From Stenotrophomonas acidaminiphila (lineage in GTDB: Bacteria > Pseudomonadota > Gammaproteobacteria > Xanthomonadales > Xanthomonadaceae), in assembly GCF_001431595.1 (NCBI RefSeq), contig NZ_LDJO01000021.1, positions 44,293-108,292 of the forward strand: DNA of 64,000 nt. The letters are read 5' to 3'. The notes beneath the pieces are model-generated. The model did no database searches, was not told the origin of the DNA, and worked only from the letters and a program-made list of their open reading frames with translations. Both the position numbers and the translations under genes were made by a program. This document shows, one piece after another, positions 26,579 to 34,358 of this stretch (position 1 is its first letter; every line of letters starts with the position of its first letter).

Positions 26579-26797
26579 GCCCGTGTTTCTCTTGGTTACT
26601 TCTCTTTGCACGAGCAAAGAGAAGTAACTCGCGCCCCGAAGGGGAGCGAAAGCCCTTGCTTCTGCCGTTGCCTGGGGCTTTGCGCTGGAAAGAAACAACA
26701 ACCAAAGCAGCAGCTTGAAAGCAGAGCTTTCACTCCTGCTTCGCAGGAGCGAGCCACTTTTCTTTGCTCGTGCAAAGAAAAGTAGCCAAAAGAAAGC
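26579..26797. repeat. Composite inverted repeat made of two hairpin arms
   Basis: The left arm (about 26579-26629) contains stem TTACTTCTCTTTGC, loop ACGA, stem GCAAAGAGAAGTAA. The right arm (about 26754-26797) contains ACTTTTCTTTGC, loop TCGT, GCAAAGAAAAGT. Each arm is a hairpin, and the arms are also inverted copies of each other, including flanks (GTTTCTCTTGG matches the complement of CCAAAAGAAAGC). It looks like an extragenic repeat element rather than an insertion sequence, since no transposase lies between the arms. Confidence 0.75.
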
Positions 26798-26857
26798 ACG
26801 CCCTGCCTACGCGCCCGACGCGCTGCGCGCGCCGGGTCCACTCCGCCGCCGGGATTT

Positions 26858-26890
26858 TTCGACGAGACATCCCTGTCTCGTCGAAAAACG
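26858..26890. repeat. Perfect 15-bp-stem hairpin
   Basis: TTTTTCGACGAGACA and TGTCTCGTCGAAAAA are separated by about three bases. With A/T runs at both ends, it could also act as a bidirectional terminator before the RpiR-type gene. Confidence 0.7.
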
Positions 26891-27099
26891 ACGTGCATCC
26901 GTGCACGCCGCCCCTCTCGGGGTCTTGTCCGTCGGCTCCGTCGCTGCGGAAGGGAACCCGGAAAGTCAAAAGCCGGAGCAACAGTCGAAGCGCAAGCAGC
27001 AACCTCGATATTCCCCGCACTCCTAGTATCGCGCTGCAAGACCTTACAGCGTCTCCCAAATCCTTTTAGAGTCACTCCATCGCAGCCAACGGCCCGCCC

Positions 27100-27954
27100 A
27101 TGCCACCCCTGGTAAAAATCCGCTCCGAACGCGAACAGATGTCGGCGATCGAACGGCGCATCGCCGACTTCATCCTCGACAACGCGCACCTGCTGCGCGA
27201 CTACTCTTCGCAGCAGCTGGCCAATGCCCTGGGCATCAGCCAGTCGAGCGTGGTCAAGTTCAGCCAGAAGCTCGGGTTCAAGGGCTACCCGGACCTGAAG
27301 TACTCGGTCGGTGCGGCGGTGGCACTGGCCAGCAACGGCAATGGCGACGTCGCCGAATGGCCGCCGGAGAACGACCCGCACGGCTACCTGCAGGTGGCCG
27401 AGGGGCTGCGCCGCAGCAAGGCCGCGGCCGAGGAGGAGACCCGCGTCGCCAATCCACAGGAAGAGGTGGAAGCGGTGATCGCGCTGATCGACGCCGCCCC
27501 CAAGGTATTCGTCTACGGGCTGGGCGACGATGGCCTGTACGCCCGCGAGTTCGCCATGCGCCTGGCGCTGCTGGGCATCCTCACCGTGCAGCATGCCGAT
27601 CCGATCCTGATGACCGCCAACCTGTCGGCCGCGCGCCCCGGCGACGTGCTGCTGGTGTTCTCCGAATTCGGCAAGCTGCCGCAGCTGTGGCAGCTCTCGC
27701 GCCAGTTCCAGGAGATGGGCGGCAAGGTCGTGTCGATCACCCGCCACACCGCCAACCCGCTGCGCGCCCATGCCGATGCCTCGCTGGCGATCTGCGCGCA
27801 CGACCCGCAGCCACCGGTGGCGCAACTGCTGTACCGTTGCTCGTTGCAGTACCTGCTGGATTTCGTGTTCGTGCTGCTGTGCCATGCCAACTCCGACCGT
27901 CAGCGCCAGCTGGCGTTGAACCAGGAGCGCATCCAGCAGTTGATCGACAACTGA
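27100..27954 (+). CDS. MurR/RpiR-family transcriptional regulator
   Basis: A 284-residue protein with an N-terminal HTH_6 domain (about 1-80; SSQQLANALGISQSSVVKFS is the helix-turn-helix) and a C-terminal SIS sugar-phosphate-binding domain (about 110-260; KVFVYGLGDDGLYAREFAMR, DVLLVFSEFG). Family knowledge: MurR and its relatives repress sugar or MurNAc-phosphate catabolic genes and respond to phospho-sugars. It sits in the middle of the locus, so it likely controls it. In the SIS ligand loop, GLGDDG replaces the usual GxGxS, so the effector may not be a phospho-sugar. Confidence 0.92.
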   Translation: MPPLVKIRSEREQMSAIERRIADFILDNAHLLRDYSSQQLANALGISQSSVVKFSQKLGFKGYPDLKYSVGAAVALASNGNGDVAEWPPENDPHGYLQVAEGLRRSKAAAEEETRVANPQEEVEAVIALIDAAPKVFVYGLGDDGLYAREFAMRLALLGILTVQHADPILMTANLSAARPGDVLLVFSEFGKLPQLWQLSRQFQEMGGKVVSITRHTANPLRAHADASLAICAHDPQPPVAQLLYRCSLQYLLDFVFVLLCHANSDRQRQLALNQERIQQLIDN

Positions 27955-27971
27955 TTGCCGGAGCCGTCGCC

Positions 27972-28760
27972 ATGTCTTCCCTGTTCCGCTCCCTCGCCCG
28001 CTGCCTGTTGCCGTCGCTTGCCGCGATGGCCGTGGCCGGCACTGCCGCCGCCGCGACGCCCGCCGCGCCGCTGCACGATGCGCGCCAGCTGGTGGTGGTC
28101 ACCACGCCGTCGTGGGACACCCCGGCAGGCCGCCTGCAGGCCTACGAACGCACCGCACAGGGCTGGAAGCCGCATGGCGCCGGCTTCGAGGTGGCGCTCG
28201 GCCGCAACGGCAGCGCATGGGGCCTGGGCCTGCATCCGGCGCAGCCGGACGGCCCGCAGAAACGCGAGGGCGACGGTCGCAGCCCGGCCGGCGTGTTCGG
28301 TATCGGCGAGGCCTTCGGCTACGCTCCGCGCGTGGACAGCGCACTGCCGTACCAGCCGATGCTGGCGAGCAGCTATTGCATGGATGTGCCGGATTCGCCG
28401 CTGTACAACCGCATCGTCGACGCCGAGGTGGTGGGCAGCGAGGCGGTGGAGGGGTCCACCGAACCGATGCGGCTGGACCTGCACAACCAGGGCGACCGCC
28501 GCTATCGCGAAGGCTTCGTGATCGAGCACAACCCCAGGGCCGAGCCCGGCCGCGGCAGCTGCATCTTCGCCCACCTGTGGCGACAGAGCGGCGAGGCGAC
28601 GGCCGGCTGCACCGCGATGGAACCCGAGCGCATGTCCGCCCTGCTCGGCTGGCTGGACCCGGCGGCGCATCCGCTGTTCGTGCTGTTGCCCGAAGCCGAG
28701 TACCGGCGCCTGCAGCAGCACTGGGGCCTGCCTGCGCCTGCGGCCAAGGCCGGTCATTGA
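27972..28760 (+). CDS. Secreted YkuD-type L,D-transpeptidase-like protein
   Basis: A 262-residue protein with signal peptide (MAVAGTAAAA) and a YkuD-like catalytic region. The conserved sections are LGRNGSAWGLGLHP, REGDGRSPAGVFGIGEAFGY, the histidine in IFAHLWRQSG and the cysteine in EATAGCTAM. In classical enzymes this motif is HGT...SxGCxR, so this belongs to the divergent H...TAGCTAM subgroup. Family knowledge: YkuD enzymes make or cut bonds at the DAP carbon of stem peptides. It starts 17 bp after the regulator stop. Acting as an L,D-carboxypeptidase on muropeptides would fit the locus (inference). Confidence 0.82.
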   Translation: MSSLFRSLARCLLPSLAAMAVAGTAAAATPAAPLHDARQLVVVTTPSWDTPAGRLQAYERTAQGWKPHGAGFEVALGRNGSAWGLGLHPAQPDGPQKREGDGRSPAGVFGIGEAFGYAPRVDSALPYQPMLASSYCMDVPDSPLYNRIVDAEVVGSEAVEGSTEPMRLDLHNQGDRRYREGFVIEHNPRAEPGRGSCIFAHLWRQSGEATAGCTAMEPERMSALLGWLDPAAHPLFVLLPEAEYRRLQQHWGLPAPAAKAGH

Positions 28761-28942
28761 CCGGCGCCACGCCCGCGCGCTCCCGTATTCCCGCGGCAGG
28801 CGGTACCTGCCACGCCATGGATGGGCGAACCGGTCGCGTCAGGCATCGCCCTGGTGCATGAGGCGCGCCCGGCAGTGGCGCCTCGCTCGTGGCACGGGCT
28901 CGCCCCCTGCCCTGTTCCCCTCCTTCCGCAATCCGGCCATCC

Positions 28943-30211
28943 ATGACCACAACGACCCGACGTTTCCGGCTCTCCGCTCCCGTCAAAGTGCTGATCTCAC
29001 TGCTGGTCGGCGCGGTGGTCGGGCTGACGCTCACCCATCACGATCCGGCGCTGGCGCTGCAGGTCGCCGAGTTCGCCCGGCCGATCGGCCGGCTGTGGCT
29101 CAACGCACTGCAGATGACGGTGGTGCCGCTGGTCACCGCGCTGGTGATCGTCGGCGTCAATACCGCCAGCAACGCCGCCGCATCCGGGCGTACCGCACGC
29201 AATGCGATCCTGGTGTTCATCGTGCTGCTGGTCGCCGCGGCGAGCTTCTCGGCGGTGGTCACGCCGGCGCTGCTGGGCCTGGTACCGCATGACAGCGCGA
29301 CCATGCAGACCTTCCGCGCCGCGCTGCACGCACCGGAAACACTGGCCAAGGCACCGACCGCCGCACAGTGGCTGTCCTCGCTGATTCCCAGCAACGTGCT
29401 GGCGGTGGCATCGGCCAACGCGATGCTGCCGCTGGTGGTGTTCGCGATGTTCTTCGGCTTCGCGCTGAGCCGGCAGGACAGCGAACGCCGCGACCGCATC
29501 CTGGAAATCATCAAGATCGTCGGCGACACCATGATCACCATCGTGCGCTGGGTGCTGTGGGCGGCGCCGCTGGGCGTGTTCGCGCTGGTGCTGGTGGTCT
29601 GCGCCGAGGTCGGCATGAGCGTGCTCGGCATCCTCGGCTATTACATCCTGTTGATGTGCGTGGTCTACATCCTGATCACCCTGCTGCTGTACGTGGTGGC
29701 GGTGCTGGCCGCGCGCGAGGGCGTGCGGCGCTTCGCCGCCGCGTTGGTGCCGGTGCAGGTCATCGCCGGCAGCACGCAGTCGTCGCTGGCCTCGCTGCCG
29801 GCGATGATCGACAGCGCGCGCAACCGGCTGGGCTACCCCACCGCGCTGACCTCGCTGGTGCTGCCGATGGCGGTCTCGCTGTTCCGGGTGACCAGCCCCG
29901 CGCAGTACATCGCCGTGGCCAGCTTCATCGCCTGGCTGTACGGCATCGACATCTCCTTCTCGCAGTACGCGGTGGCGGTGCTGCTGGCCGCGGCGATCAG
30001 CATGGGCTCCACCGGCCTGCCAGGCCAGGCCAACTTCATGACCAACAACATGCCGGTCACGCAGAGCATGGGGCTGCCGGTGGAGCCGCTGGGCGTGCTG
30101 CTGGCGGTCGATACGATCCCCGACGTGTTCTGCACCATCGGCAACACCACCGGCGACATGACCGCCACCTCGATCGTCGCCAAGCGCATGGCACCGGCCG
30201 AGGACGCCTGA
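28943..30211 (+). CDS. Dicarboxylate/amino acid:cation symporter (DAACS, GltP-like)
   Basis: A 422-residue inner-membrane symporter with about eight helices and two re-entrant loops. Family signatures: the serine-rich hairpin AGSTQSSLASLP and the substrate-site helix CTIGNTTGDMTATSIV, where Asp in TTGD and Thr bind the substrate carboxyl and amino groups in glutamate and aspartate carriers. The ATG at 28943 is chosen because it begins just before helix 1. Placed after the epimerase and regulator, it could import glutamate or another acidic product of muropeptide breakdown. Substrate cannot be settled from sequence. Confidence 0.9.
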   Translation: MTTTTRRFRLSAPVKVLISLLVGAVVGLTLTHHDPALALQVAEFARPIGRLWLNALQMTVVPLVTALVIVGVNTASNAAASGRTARNAILVFIVLLVAAASFSAVVTPALLGLVPHDSATMQTFRAALHAPETLAKAPTAAQWLSSLIPSNVLAVASANAMLPLVVFAMFFGFALSRQDSERRDRILEIIKIVGDTMITIVRWVLWAAPLGVFALVLVVCAEVGMSVLGILGYYILLMCVVYILITLLLYVVAVLAAREGVRRFAAALVPVQVIAGSTQSSLASLPAMIDSARNRLGYPTALTSLVLPMAVSLFRVTSPAQYIAVASFIAWLYGIDISFSQYAVAVLLAAAISMGSTGLPGQANFMTNNMPVTQSMGLPVEPLGVLLAVDTIPDVFCTIGNTTGDMTATSIVAKRMAPAEDA

Positions 30212-30297
30212 CGCCGCGGCCGCGCGGACCGGCGTGCCTCGCGCGCCGGCTTCGCATAAGGTGTGCCGTTCCACCGCTTCCCGCCCTGGAGTTCGCC

Positions 30298-31443
30298 ATG
30301 CCCCGTCCCCTGCTGCTCAGCCTGGCCCTTGCGCTGACGCCCGTCCTGTTCACCACCGCCTGCGCCGCGGATCCGGCCGCGCAGGCGGCGGTCAAGCCGG
30401 CGCAGTGGCCGTTCGCCGCCACCGAGGTCGCCCGCTTCGACAGCCCGTGGGCGATGGCATTCCTGCCCGACCGCAGCCTGCTGGTCACCGAGAAGGCGGG
30501 CAGGCTGGTGCATCTAGATCCGGCCAGCGGCCGCCGCCACGCCATCGCCGGGGTGCCCAAGGTGGCGCATGCAGGCCAGGGCGGTTTCGGCGATGTCGCC
30601 CTGCACCCGCAGTTCGCCCGCAACGGGCTGGTCTATTACAGCTATGCCGAGCCCGGCGAGAACGACACCCGCGGTGCCGCGGTTGCGCGCACGCGGCTGG
30701 TGCTCGACGCCCAGGGCGGCGGCCGCCTGGCCGATGCGCAGGTGATCTGGCGGCAGACCCCGAAGGTCAGCGGCAACGGCCACTACGGGCACCGCCTGCT
30801 GTTCGGGCCCGACGGCAAGCTGTGGATCAGCTCCAGCGAACGGCAGAAGTTCGACCCCGCGCAGGACATGGGCGGCAACCTCGGCAAGATCATCCGCCTC
30901 AACGACGACGGCAGCGCGCCCGCCGACAACCCGTTCGCCGCGCAGGGTTCGCCGGCCAACCAGGTGTGGTCGCTCGGCCACCGCAACATCCTCGGGCTGG
31001 CCTTCGACGCACGCGGGCGGTTGTGGGAGAACGAGATGGGCCCGAAGGGCGGCGACGAGCTGAACCTGATCCAGCGCGGCGGCAACTACGGCTACCCGCT
31101 GGTCTCCAACGGCGACCATTACGACGGCCGCGACATCCCCGACCACCACACCCGGCCGGAGTTCGTCGCGCCGAAGATCAGCTGGACGCCGGTCATTTCC
31201 CCGTCCAGCCTGATCATCTACGACGGTGCGCAGTTCCCGCAGTGGCGCGGCAATGGCTTCATCGGCGGGCTGTCGTCGCAGTCGCTGGTGCGCATCGCCT
31301 TCGACGGCGACAACGCGCGCGAGGCCGAACGCTTCGACATGGGGGCGCGCATCCGCGCGGTGACGCAGGGCCCCGATGGCGCGCTGTGGCTGCTGGAGGA
31401 CGGCAGCAACGCGCGACTGCTCAAGCTGACGCCGCGCACGTAG
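30298..31443 (+). CDS. PQQ-dependent sugar (aldose) dehydrogenase, Asd/GdhB type
   Basis: A 381-residue exported six-bladed beta-propeller quinoprotein. The signal region ends in FTTACAAD, which is only a poor lipobox. Conserved blocks: DSPWAMAFLPD at the start of blade 1, QGGFGDVALHPQF, the catalytic/PQQ His in GNGHYGHRLLF, QVWSLGHRNILGLAFD, ENEMGPKGGDELN, and NYGYP. Family knowledge: oxidises aldose sugars in the periplasm and passes electrons to quinone or c-type cytochromes. No PQQ synthesis genes are in the window. It is 86 bp after the symporter and may not be in the same operon. Confidence 0.92.
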   Translation: MPRPLLLSLALALTPVLFTTACAADPAAQAAVKPAQWPFAATEVARFDSPWAMAFLPDRSLLVTEKAGRLVHLDPASGRRHAIAGVPKVAHAGQGGFGDVALHPQFARNGLVYYSYAEPGENDTRGAAVARTRLVLDAQGGGRLADAQVIWRQTPKVSGNGHYGHRLLFGPDGKLWISSSERQKFDPAQDMGGNLGKIIRLNDDGSAPADNPFAAQGSPANQVWSLGHRNILGLAFDARGRLWENEMGPKGGDELNLIQRGGNYGYPLVSNGDHYDGRDIPDHHTRPEFVAPKISWTPVISPSSLIIYDGAQFPQWRGNGFIGGLSSQSLVRIAFDGDNAREAERFDMGARIRAVTQGPDGALWLLEDGSNARLLKLTPRT

Positions 31444-31503
31444 CCGCCGCTGTCGTACGCGGGAGGGCGTGCCGTTGACGCCCCTCGCGCAGCGGGCCGC
31501 ACG

Positions 31504-31998
31504 CTACGGTTCGTAGCGCAGGCTCAGGTGCAGGCCGATGGCCTGCGTCAGGCCGTAGCAGACCAGGGCGGCAGCCAGGCCCAGGGTCAGCGGGCTGGCG
31601 TTGGCGGCGCCGGGCGCCATGCCCTGGCTGAAGGCGCCGTCCTGCCAGCGCCAGGCCAGGCGCGCGACCAGCAGCAGCGACAGGGCGCCGCCGATCCACG
31701 GATTGGGCGTATAGCCGCGCCGGCCTTCGCGCGCGTCAAAGCGCGTGTGTTTCAACCCAAACCATCCCAACGCGATGCCGGCCAGCGCGCCCACGGCCAT
31801 GCCGGCGGCCACGTGCGGCACGAAGGCCGCCGCCAGCCCGAGCATCGCCGCCACCAGCGCCAGGATCACGATGCGCGCCAGGGTGCGACGCGGCTGCCAG
31901 GGCTGCCAGCCGAAGTGGCGGCGGAGCCGGCGGTAGTACATCCAGCCGAAACCGGCAGTCATCAGCCACGGCAGGTAGGTGGGCATCGGTGCAGGCAT
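31504..31998 (-). CDS. Hypothetical membrane protein, CcdC/DUF1453-like
   Basis: A 164-residue protein starting MPAPMPTYLPW, with GGAG 8 bases upstream. Four or five hydrophobic helices (about 7-20, 39-60, 62-80, 106-116 and 140-158) and basic loops (YYRRLRRHFG, EGRRGYTPNPW) fit an inner-membrane protein of the CcdC/DUF1453 kind. Function unknown. It runs in the same direction as the beta-glucosidase, 100 bp after its stop. Confidence 0.7.
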   Translation of the reverse strand: MPAPMPTYLPWLMTAGFGWMYYRRLRRHFGWQPWQPRRTLARIVILALVAAMLGLAAAFVPHVAAGMAVGALAGIALGWFGLKHTRFDAREGRRGYTPNPWIGGALSLLLVARLAWRWQDGAFSQGMAPGAANASPLTLGLAAALVCYGLTQAIGLHLSLRYEP

Positions 31999-32097
31999 GG
32001 CGGGTCTCCGTGGGCGCGGCGACAGCATCGCACGCCCGCTGCCTGCTTCAAGATGCAGATCCCCATCCCGGCCCGGCAGGCGGGCCGGGGCAGGCAG

Positions 32098-34269
32098 TCA
32101 GGGCGCCAGCAGTTCGAAGCGCACCGGTTCGCCATCGGCCGACGACGCGCACACCCACAGGTCGAACAGGCCGGGCTCGGCGGTGAACACGCCTTCGCTG
32201 TTGGTGAAGGCCAGTTGCCCGCGGTCCAGCCGGAACACCACGTCCCTGGCCTCGCCCGGTGCCAACCCGATCTTCGCGAATGCCTTGAGCTCGCGCACCG
32301 GGCGCACGCGGCTGGCGACGCGGTCGTGCACGTACAGCTGCACCACTTCCTCGGCGGCCACCGCGCCGGTGTTGGTGACCGTGGTGGTGACGACCAGTTC
32401 GCCGTCCCAGTCCAGCTGCGGTTCGCTCAGGCGCGGCGCGCCGTAGGCGAACGTGGCGTAGCCCAGGCCGTGGCCGAAGGGGTACAGCGGCGCGTTGGGG
32501 ATCTCGCGCCAGCGCGCCTTGAACTCGGACATGCCGGGCAGCTCCGGGCGGCCCGTGCGCGGATGGTTGTAGAAGTACGGCTGCTGCCCGGAGTGCTGCG
32601 GGAAGCTCACCGGCAGGCGGCCCGACGGACTGTAGTCGCCGAACAGCACGTCGGCCACCGCATGGCCGGTCTGGGTACCGAGGAACCAGGTCACCGCGAT
32701 GGCCTGCGCGTCGCGCACCGCGCCATGCAGCGCCAGCGCGCGGCCGTTGCGCAGCAGCACCACGACCGGCGTGCCGGTGGCGGCGACCGCCTCGGCCAGG
32801 GCCTGCTGTGCCGCCGGCACCACGATCTCCACCCGCGACTGCGCCTCGCCGCTGTAACGCTGCGGCTCGCCCAGCGCCAGCACCACCACGTCGGCGCGCC
32901 GTGCCGCGGCCACCGCCGCCTCGATGCCGCCTTCGACCGCGTCCTCCAGCGCGCAGCCGGGCACCACCTCCAGCAGCGCCTGGTCGGCCAGTGCCGCGCG
33001 CATGCCGGCTTCCAGCGTCACGTAGCGCGCCTTGTCGCCGAACAGGGTCCAGCACCCCTCGATGTTGTCGCGGTCCTGGGCAAACGGCCCGATCAGCGCG
33101 ATCTTCTGCCCGGCCTTGCGCAACGGCAGCAGCGCACCGTCGTTCTTCAGCAGCACGATCGAACGCCGCGCCGCATCGCGGGCCAGCGCATCGTGCGCGG
33201 CGATGTGCGAAGTGTCGGCCTCGCGCGCCGGGTCCAGCGACCGGTAGGGGTCGTCGAACAGGCCAATGGCTTCCTTCAGGCGCAGGATGCGCCGCACCGA
33301 TGCGTCCAGCGCCGCCATCGGCACCTGGCCGCCTTCGACCAGCCCCGGCAGGTGCGCGGCGTAGAAGCCGCTCTGCATGCTCAGGTCGAGCCCGGCCAGG
33401 AACGCCTTGGCCGTGGCATCGGTTTCGTCGGCGGCGTAGCCGTGGGCGATCAGCTCCATGTCGGCGGTGTAGTCCGATACCACCACGCCGTCGAACCCCC
33501 ATTGCCCGCGCAGCAGGTCGGTCAGCAGCCAGCGGTTGGCGCTGGCCGGCACCCCATTGATGTCGTTGAACGCGCTCATCAGCGCGCGCGCACCGGCGGC
33601 CAGCGCCGCCCTGAACGGCGGCAGGTGCACGTCGTGCAGGGTCTGCGGCGCGATATCCACCTGGGCGTACTCCATGCCGGCGGCGACCGCGCCATACCCG
33701 GCGAAGTGCTTGGGCGTGGCCAGCAGCGAATCGGCCGCGGCCAGGTCCGGGCCCTGGAAGCCGCGTACGCGTGCGGCGGCGAAGGCGCAGCCCAGCACCA
33801 CGTCCTCGCCGGCCGATTCCGCGCCGCGGCCCCAGCGCTGGTCGCGGGCGATGTCCACCGCCGGCGCGTAGGTCCAGTGGATGCCGGCGGCGGTGGCCTC
33901 CACGGCGGTGGCGCGCGCGGTGCGCTCGGCCAGCGCCGGTTCGAAACTGGCCGCCTCGCCCAGCGGGATCGGGAACACCGTGCGCATGCCGTGGATCACG
34001 TCCGCGGCCAGCGCCACCGGGATCCCCAGCCGGCTTTCCTCCACCGCCACGCGCTGGATCTCGCGGCCCTGCGCGGCGCCGACGCCGTTGAACAGGCAGC
34101 CGACGCGGCCGGCACGCACCTGCTCGAGCACCTGCCCGGCGTTGCGCACGTTGGTTTCGGGATTCACGTCCGGCGCGAACGGGCGGACCATGTCGGCGAA
34201 CACGCCCAGCTGGCCCACCTTTTCTTCCAGGGTCATGCGGGCGATCAGGGATTCGATGCGGTCTGCCAC
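32098..34269 (-). CDS. bglX: Glycoside hydrolase family 3 beta-glucosidase (BglX-like)
   Basis: A 723-residue GH3 enzyme. N-terminal TIM barrel (about 1-310) carries KHFAGYGA and the nucleophile Asp in GVVVSDYTAD. A sandwich domain follows (LLKNDGALLPL), and a C-terminal fibronectin-III-like domain (PYPFGHGLGYATF onwards, then TNTGAVAAEEVVQLYV). There is no signal peptide with the chosen start, a GTG at 34269 (VADRIESL) with AGGA 9 bases upstream; no ATG fits better because the upstream frame is Arg/Pro-rich and would cross the operator. Family knowledge: releases terminal beta-D-glucose from oligosaccharides. A LacI-type operator lies just upstream. Confidence 0.9.
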   Translation of the reverse strand: MADRIESLIARMTLEEKVGQLGVFADMVRPFAPDVNPETNVRNAGQVLEQVRAGRVGCLFNGVGAAQGREIQRVAVEESRLGIPVALAADVIHGMRTVFPIPLGEAASFEPALAERTARATAVEATAAGIHWTYAPAVDIARDQRWGRGAESAGEDVVLGCAFAAARVRGFQGPDLAAADSLLATPKHFAGYGAVAAGMEYAQVDIAPQTLHDVHLPPFRAALAAGARALMSAFNDINGVPASANRWLLTDLLRGQWGFDGVVVSDYTADMELIAHGYAADETDATAKAFLAGLDLSMQSGFYAAHLPGLVEGGQVPMAALDASVRRILRLKEAIGLFDDPYRSLDPAREADTSHIAAHDALARDAARRSIVLLKNDGALLPLRKAGQKIALIGPFAQDRDNIEGCWTLFGDKARYVTLEAGMRAALADQALLEVVPGCALEDAVEGGIEAAVAAARRADVVVLALGEPQRYSGEAQSRVEIVVPAAQQALAEAVAATGTPVVVLLRNGRALALHGAVRDAQAIAVTWFLGTQTGHAVADVLFGDYSPSGRLPVSFPQHSGQQPYFYNHPRTGRPELPGMSEFKARWREIPNAPLYPFGHGLGYATFAYGAPRLSEPQLDWDGELVVTTTVTNTGAVAAEEVVQLYVHDRVASRVRPVRELKAFAKIGLAPGEARDVVFRLDRGQLAFTNSEGVFTAEPGLFDLWVCASSADGEPVRFELLAP

Positions 34270-34284
34270 CAGTGGCGGTCCTTG

Positions 34285-34298
34285 TGGAAACGCTTTCA
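34285..34298. promoter_or_regulatory. LacI-family-type operator upstream of bglX
   Basis: TGGAAACGCTTTCA is a near-perfect palindrome around a central CG, the shape typical of LacI-family operators. It lies 16 bp upstream of the bglX GTG, where a repressor would block transcription. No LacI-type gene is in the window. Confidence 0.6.
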
Positions 34299-34358
34299 GA
34301 GCGCGGATTCTAGCCTTGTCGCCGTGAAGCCCGCGATGCGCCGCAGGCCCCGCCGGGA

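Larger units (their letters stand above)
26293..27099. other. 807-bp non-coding stretch rich in palindromes
   Basis: Short frames are open here on both strands, but none has a recognisable product, and their translations follow the palindromes. The stretch holds a GCCGTT tandem repeat (26379-26405), a composite inverted repeat with two hairpin arms (about 26579-26797) and a 15-bp hairpin (26858-26890). No promoter for the RpiR-type gene is clear in the last 100 bp, which are more AT-rich. Confidence 0.65.

Noticed and set aside
26255..27069. Several 90-150-codon frames between the epimerase and the regulator
   Set aside because: They read through hairpin repeats, exist on both strands at once, and have no recognisable domain or good ribosome binding site.
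30298..31443. PQQ sugar dehydrogenase as part of the muropeptide locus
   Set aside because: Its aldose substrate has no clear tie to muropeptides and it is set apart from the symporter gene; co-transcription is unproven.
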